A stretch of DNA of 9,110 bases from the NCBI GenBank assembly GCA_046728075.1, contig JBKPDV010000135.1, positions 1 through 9,110 on the forward strand, in the 5' to 3' direction. The notes below the pieces were generated by a model that was not told where the DNA came from, did not search any database, and worked only from the letters and a program-made list of their open reading frames with translations. This DNA is from JBKPDV01 sp046728075. GTDB taxonomy: Bacteria > Acidobacteriota > Thermoanaerobaculia > UBA5066 > Gp7-AA6. Numbering within the stretch: position 1 is the stretch's first letter; every line of letters begins with the position of its first letter. Positions 6,144 through 9,110 of the stretch are shown here, piece after piece. The translations under genes were made by a program, and so were the position numbers.

Positions 6144-6512
6144 CTACTCCCAGTACGGGCGAACGTTGTAGAAACGATAGACCTCCGACTGGAAAACGCG
6201 GTCGTGTGTGCCCGGCCAGTTGTCCTTGTCGAAGCCCGGAGCCTTCTTCAAGCGCTCCTTGTCGACGTTCAGGATGAAGCAGTGGCGTTCTGTGTCGAGC
6301 GTCATGGCCTGGAATGGGACCGCGAACAGCTTTTCGCCCATGCCCAGAACGCCGCCAAACGACAGGACACAGTAGGCGACGGAGCCGGTGTCCAGATCGA
6401 TCATGTAGTCCTTGATGTTTCCCAGATTGTCTCCGGCGACGTTGACAACCTTTTCGTTCTTGAGGCTGTCCGCAGAAAGCACCTGCGGCCGTTCGGTGAT
6501 TGTTTGAGCCAT
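6144..6512 (-). CDS. PRC-barrel domain protein
   Basis: 122 residues. A single PRC-barrel beta domain fills residues 10-85: VLSADSLKNEKVVN, DNLGNIKDYMIDLDTGSVAYCVLSFGG, then GEKLFAVPFQAM, and LNVDKERL. The alternation 'V.N..GE.LG.I.DL.ID..TG.V.YAVLSFGG..G.G.KLFAVP' is diagnostic of the family, which is found in ribosome maturation (RimM) and photosynthetic reaction-centre H proteins and, as stand-alone proteins like this one, in poorly understood stress-type contexts. The C-terminus adds APGFDKDNWPGTHD and an aromatic end, FYNVRPYWE, also common in the stand-alone group. I choose the ATG at 6510-6512 over an in-frame start 72 bp upstream, because GGAAGGAG (6521-6528) lies eight bases before it and the domain begins just after. 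No signal peptide, so cytoplasmic. It starts 31 bp after pfpI, probably cotranscribed. Confidence 0.9.
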   Translation of the reverse strand: MAQTITERPQVLSADSLKNEKVVNVAGDNLGNIKDYMIDLDTGSVAYCVLSFGGVLGMGEKLFAVPFQAMTLDTERHCFILNVDKERLKKAPGFDKDNWPGTHDRVFQSEVYRFYNVRPYWE

Positions 6513-6543
6513 CTGTTTTTCTCCTTCCAGAAATGGGTTGAAC

Positions 6544-7113
6544 TCAACCGGCGCGGCGCTGTTGCTCGTGCCGGCCCTCGGCAAATTCTTCGATCATTTT
6601 TTGGTTGAACGCGGGGATATCGGCGGGCTTGCGGCTCGTGACGAGGCCGTTGTCGACGGCGACCTCTTCGTCCACCCATAGCGCGCCGGCGTTCTTCAAA
6701 TCTGTCCGCACCGACGGCCAGGACGTCAGCCGCCGCCCGCGGACGACGCCCGCGTCGATGAGAGTCCACGGCGCGTGACAGATCGCCGCGACGGGCTTGC
6801 CGGAGTCGAAGAAGGAGCGGACGAATTTGACCGCCTCCTCGTTGATGCGGAGCTTGTCCGGATTCATGACTCCGCCCGGGAGCATCAGCGCATCGAAATT
6901 CTCCGGCTTCGCCGCGTCCAGAGGCAGGTCGACCGAGAATTCATCGCCCCACTCGGTGTGTTTCCACCCCTTGACCTTGCCGAACACGGGCGAGACGATG
7001 AACGTCTGGGCGCCGGCTTCCATCAATGCCTTCATCGGCTCCGTCAGCTCGACCTGCTCGAAGCCGTCTGTTACGAGAATGGCGACTTTTTTCCCCGACA
7101 AGCTCTGCGTCAT
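6544..7113 (-). CDS. DJ-1/PfpI family protein (protease/deglycase-like)
   Basis: 189 residues, a DJ-1/PfpI class I glutamine-amidotransferase-like fold. Members are described as intracellular peptidases or as hydrolases that repair glyoxal-damaged proteins or detoxify glyoxals; which applies here cannot be told. Visible: KKVAILVTDGFEQVEL (8-23) with the catalytic-type Glu E19/E22 region, DALMLPGGVMNPDKLR (74-89), and the nucleophile elbow AAICHAPW (109-116) with Cys112-His113, followed by GRRLTSWPSVRTDL and VTSRKPADIPAF, as in the YhbO/PfpI branch. The ATG at 7111-7113 has AGGAGG at 7119-7124, five bases upstream; the 32-residue in-frame extension upstream is Arg/Ala-rich, lacks family similarity and is rejected. 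It leads the PRC-barrel gene by 31 bp. Cytoplasmic, probably oxidative or carbonyl-stress related, which fits its neighbours. Confidence 0.93.
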   Translation of the reverse strand: MTQSLSGKKVAILVTDGFEQVELTEPMKALMEAGAQTFIVSPVFGKVKGWKHTEWGDEFSVDLPLDAAKPENFDALMLPGGVMNPDKLRINEEAVKFVRSFFDSGKPVAAICHAPWTLIDAGVVRGRRLTSWPSVRTDLKNAGALWVDEEVAVDNGLVTSRKPADIPAFNQKMIEEFAEGRHEQQRRAG

Positions 7114-7231
7114 ACGGACCTCCTGGCTGGAAAGGAACGATCGGCCTTCAACGCGGGCGCCTCGCGCGCGCGGAGCGCACGCAGGGCACTCCAACCGAAT
7201 TTCGAGCAAGAAGCGAGCCAGTGAATCCGGC

Positions 7232-7245
7232 GATCGTGCTCGATC
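7232..7245 (-). terminator. Short hairpin after the YtxH-like gene
   Basis: GATCG-tgct-CGATC forms a perfect five-base-pair stem with a four-base loop directly after the TGA of the upstream gene on this strand. There is no T-run, so it is at best a weak or attenuator-type terminator between this gene and pfpI. The rest of the 132-bp gap shows nothing I can name. Confidence 0.25.
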
Positions 7246-7599
7246 TCAGGCCGGGCGGGCACTCGTCTCTCCCGATTCGGATTCACGAATCTCTCGCGAA
7301 GTCTGCCGGTCCTTTGTCGGCTGCGCGTCTGGATTGAGGCGCGGGGACCCGGCCTCCCCGCGAACCAAGGAGCGGATTCGCGACGCGGCGCCGCTCGCGC
7401 GGTTGCCCAGGTCCCGCGAACGAGCCCCCACGATCTTCTCCGTGCTCTTGGCGAGATGAATCGCCTTGTCCCGCGCCAGGGCGCGGCGGCGGCGCCCTCG
7501 ATCCGGATCCAGGAGAAACATCAAACCCGCGCCGATTCCCGCGCCGACGCCGATGCCCGTCCAGAGGGCGCTCGTTTTCTTTTTCCCGATTTGGAACAT
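7246..7599 (-). CDS. Small one-TM YtxH-like protein (N-terminal part of BON-type proteins)
   Basis: 117 residues. Starts MFQIGKKKTSALWTGIGVGAGIGAGLMFLLDP: a glycine-rich membrane helix (residues 11-30) followed by DPDRGRRRRALARDKAIHLA and then an amphipathic helix, KSTEKIVGARSRDLGNRASG (51-70). The phrase 'GAGLMFLLDPDRGRRRRALARDK ... RDLGNRA.G' resembles the beginning of longer proteins that carry YtxH-type or BON domains; here the protein stops after a disordered, charged tail with no BON domain. Two ATGs are adjacent (7600-7602 and 7597-7599). GGAGG is one base from the first and four from the second, so I favour the second. The basic post-helix stretch suggests the tail faces the cytoplasm. 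Membrane-anchored stress-envelope function is only an analogy. It lies between the kinase and pfpI. Confidence 0.75.
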   Translation of the reverse strand: MFQIGKKKTSALWTGIGVGAGIGAGLMFLLDPDRGRRRRALARDKAIHLAKSTEKIVGARSRDLGNRASGAASRIRSLVRGEAGSPRLNPDAQPTKDRQTSREIRESESGETSARPA

Positions 7600-7742
7600 C
7601 ATGCCTCCGATGAAAGTTTTTCGCGCCCCACCGCCCGCGGTGCAGTTCCCGTTGTTCCTCGGTGAAGCGACCCGGAAGAAGGCAGCAAGAACCAAGCCAG
7701 GGAGGCGCGAGGTGTGGCGCGCCCGCGCAGTGTGAGTGGTCG

Positions 7743-9095
7743 TCAGCCCCGCTCGAGACGCAGCGCGTCGGCGTCGAGCGGCAATCGCAATCGCGCGACG
7801 GCGCCGCGGCCGCCGGCCCGGTTCTCCAGAGACAGCGAGCCGCCGTGCGCCTCGGCAATCTGCCGGCAGAGCACGAGCCCGATCCCCGAGCCTCCGGGCT
7901 TGGTCGTGAAGAACGGCACGAAGAGATTGGTCGTGCTGGAAATCCCGGGACCCTCGTCCTCGATCCAGATCTCCACCTTCGTGGCCCCCGCTCCCATCAG
8001 CCGCCATCCGGCCGTGACCCCTCCGCCCGTCTCGCTCGCGGCATCGGCCGCGTTGCGAATGAGATTGATCAGGAGCTGCTCCAGCTGATCGGCGTCCGCG
8101 AAGACTCGAGCGGGAGGGCCTGGCGTCACTTTGACCGGCAGCCGCGTCTCGAATCCGGCCACGCGGCCGATCAAGTCTGGGATCTCGAGCCGCTGGGGCG
8201 TCGGCTGAGGCAGGCGGGCGAGCTTCGCGTAGGCGCCGGTGAAGCGGGAAAGAGCTTCCGCCCGCGATCCGATGACGTTCAAGCCCTGGCGCATGTCGTC
8301 GCGCCAGTCCCCGGGGAGCGGATCGGCGGCGAGAGTCTTGCCGAGGGTACCCGCCAGCGACTGAATCGGCGCGAGCGAATTGTTCAGCTCGTGGCCGAGC
8401 ACACGGATCAGTCGCTGCCAGGCCTGCCGTTCCTCCTCGCGCAGCGGCCGGCTCACGTCGGCGATAACGAGAAGCCGATGGGGAAGACCGTCCTGTCGGA
8501 AAACGCTCGGCCGGATCTCCCATCGTCCGGCGCCTCCGGGAAACGCGGCCTCGATCACGCGGGGCCCCGGGGCGGCGAGGTACGCGGCCAGGCCCAGGTC
8601 GGAGGCGTCTCTGCCGAGCAGGCGGGGCGCGGCCTGCGCCAGAAGCCTCTCGGCGGCGCGGTTGGTCAGCCGCAGGCGTTCTTCCGAGTCGAAGGCGAAG
8701 ACGGCGACGTCGATCTCTTCCATGACTTTTCGCAGCAGCGCCGTCGCTTCCAGCGCGCCCAGGCGCTGCTGCTTGAGGGTCTCCGTCAGAGCGTTGACCT
8801 CGATCAGCACTTCTCCGAGCGGGTCGTCCCGGCGGCCTCCGCGCGCACGGATGGAGAAGTCGTTCTCCCGCATCGCCGACAGGAGATTGGCGACCGTCTG
8901 CAGGGGAAGCACGACTCGCTCCCGCAGCGCGTGCGCTCCCGCGAGCCAGAAGAGAACGATGAGCGCCGTCAAGGTCCACTGCGTCCGGCTTGCGAAGTCT
9001 CCCGTCCAGAGAACAATTTCCGCCACGACCAGCGCCGGGAGCGCGGCGCCCAGAGCCAGCAGGAAGACGCGCGTGTCGTGGTGGAGACGCCTCAT
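7743..9095 (-). CDS. NtrY-like membrane sensor histidine kinase
   Basis: 450 residues. Two membrane helices (about 10-30 and 39-57) with only a short loop between them, then a HAMP linker (58-110), a PAS-like sensor (118-218) with VAVFAFDSEERLRLTNRAAERLL, a dimerisation/phosphoacceptor helix with H235 in LGHELNNSLAPIQSLAG, and the ATPase domain: N box NLIRNAADAA (344-353), G1 DEGPGIS (380-386), F box FVPFFTTKPGG and G2 GSGIGL (402-407). The HELNNSLAPI motif and FFTTKPGGSGIGL are typical of the NtrY/NtrB-type kinase branch, whose partners are usually sigma-54 response regulators. The missing sensor loop suggests sensing within or near the membrane or through the PAS domain. The ATG overlaps the preceding gene's TGA as ATGA, indicating translational coupling. 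A 143-bp gap separates it from the YtxH-like gene; no terminator or promoter recognised there. Confidence 0.93.
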   Translation of the reverse strand: MRRLHHDTRVFLLALGAALPALVVAEIVLWTGDFASRTQWTLTALIVLFWLAGAHALRERVVLPLQTVANLLSAMRENDFSIRARGGRRDDPLGEVLIEVNALTETLKQQRLGALEATALLRKVMEEIDVAVFAFDSEERLRLTNRAAERLLAQAAPRLLGRDASDLGLAAYLAAPGPRVIEAAFPGGAGRWEIRPSVFRQDGLPHRLLVIADVSRPLREEERQAWQRLIRVLGHELNNSLAPIQSLAGTLGKTLAADPLPGDWRDDMRQGLNVIGSRAEALSRFTGAYAKLARLPQPTPQRLEIPDLIGRVAGFETRLPVKVTPGPPARVFADADQLEQLLINLIRNAADAASETGGGVTAGWRLMGAGATKVEIWIEDEGPGISSTTNLFVPFFTTKPGGSGIGLVLCRQIAEAHGGSLSLENRAGGRGAVARLRLPLDADALRLERG

Positions 9096-9110
9096 GGCAT
9101 GAGTGACAAG
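9092..9110 (-). CDS. C-terminal end of an upstream gene coupled to the kinase
   Basis: Reading the minus strand into the kinase start, the phase ending in TGA at 9092-9094 gives ...LSLMP before the stop. TGA shares bases with the kinase ATG (ATGA), a common arrangement in two-component operons, where the partner would often be a response regulator. Only five codons are visible, so the identity is not supported; another frame could be the real one. Confidence 0.35.

Noticed and set aside
7114..7209. 32-residue N-terminal extension of the PfpI protein
   Set aside because: Arg/Ala-rich with no similarity to the family; AGGAGG five bases before the inner ATG marks the true start.
7603..7742. ECF-sigma-type promoter (two GGAAC words upstream of the YtxH-like gene)
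   Set aside because: No suitable -10 element at the expected 16-17 nt spacing; too common a word to claim.
7246..8979. 577-residue minus-strand frame spanning the kinase and the small gene
   Set aside because: Its first two thirds are an out-of-frame shadow of the kinase (Arg/Ala-rich). Only the last 117 residues, with their own SD and ATG, look like a real protein.

Overview
The window is a GC-rich bacterial chromosomal segment. GTG starts are used alongside ATG, strong GGAGG-type ribosome binding sites appear on many genes, and short intergenic gaps are filled with 7- or 8-nt tandem repeats and one palindromic repeat. The gene content and repeats resemble environmental Acidobacteriota or a neighbouring phylum. 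That placement is an impression from protein style, not a demonstrated assignment. Nearly all genes are on the minus strand; only the D-aminoacylase-like gene is on the plus strand. I see no rRNA, tRNA, CRISPR array, phage gene or transposase.

Layout. 1-230 (-): start of a probable family 2 glycosyltransferase. 364-933 (-): MiaE-type diiron tRNA hydroxylase. 1030-2775 (+): exported N-acyl-D-amino-acid deacylase-like amidohydrolase whose C-terminus and stop codon lie inside a palindromic repeat. 2818-3417 (-): dephospho-CoA kinase CoaE. 3424-3507: an inverted array of heptamers filling the whole gap. 3508-4800 (-): exported prolidase/imidazolonepropionase-like amidohydrolase. 4831-5178 (-): rhodanese-domain protein with an in-frame TGA. 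5209-6006 (-): YflT-like/glycine-zipper stress protein. 6144-6512 (-): PRC-barrel protein. 6544-7113 (-): DJ-1/PfpI protein. 7246-7599 (-): small one-TM YtxH-like protein. 7743-9095 (-): NtrY-like sensor histidine kinase, overlapping by ATGA the end of a gene that leaves the window.

Main discovery. The rhodanese gene is conventionally read as a 73-residue stub ending at TGA (4957-4959). The same frame continues for 41 codons of clear rhodanese C-terminus, and the TGA falls where relatives with a YCxCxNE loop carry the second, probably catalytic, cysteine. Twenty-one nucleotides after the TGA, a perfect 5-bp stem presents a 5-nt CGGGU loop, which fits the general description of a bacterial SECIS element. 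I therefore annotate a 115-residue selenoprotein, Sec74.

How the genes fit together. The minus-strand block from about 7600 to 3508 (YtxH-like, PfpI, PRC-barrel, YflT/glycine-zipper, Sec-rhodanese, exported amidohydrolase) has mostly 30-nt gaps and strong SD sites. It looks like one or two stress- or redox-related transcription units. The histidine kinase upstream may or may not control it. The left part is a collection of housekeeping and catabolic genes separated by repeats.
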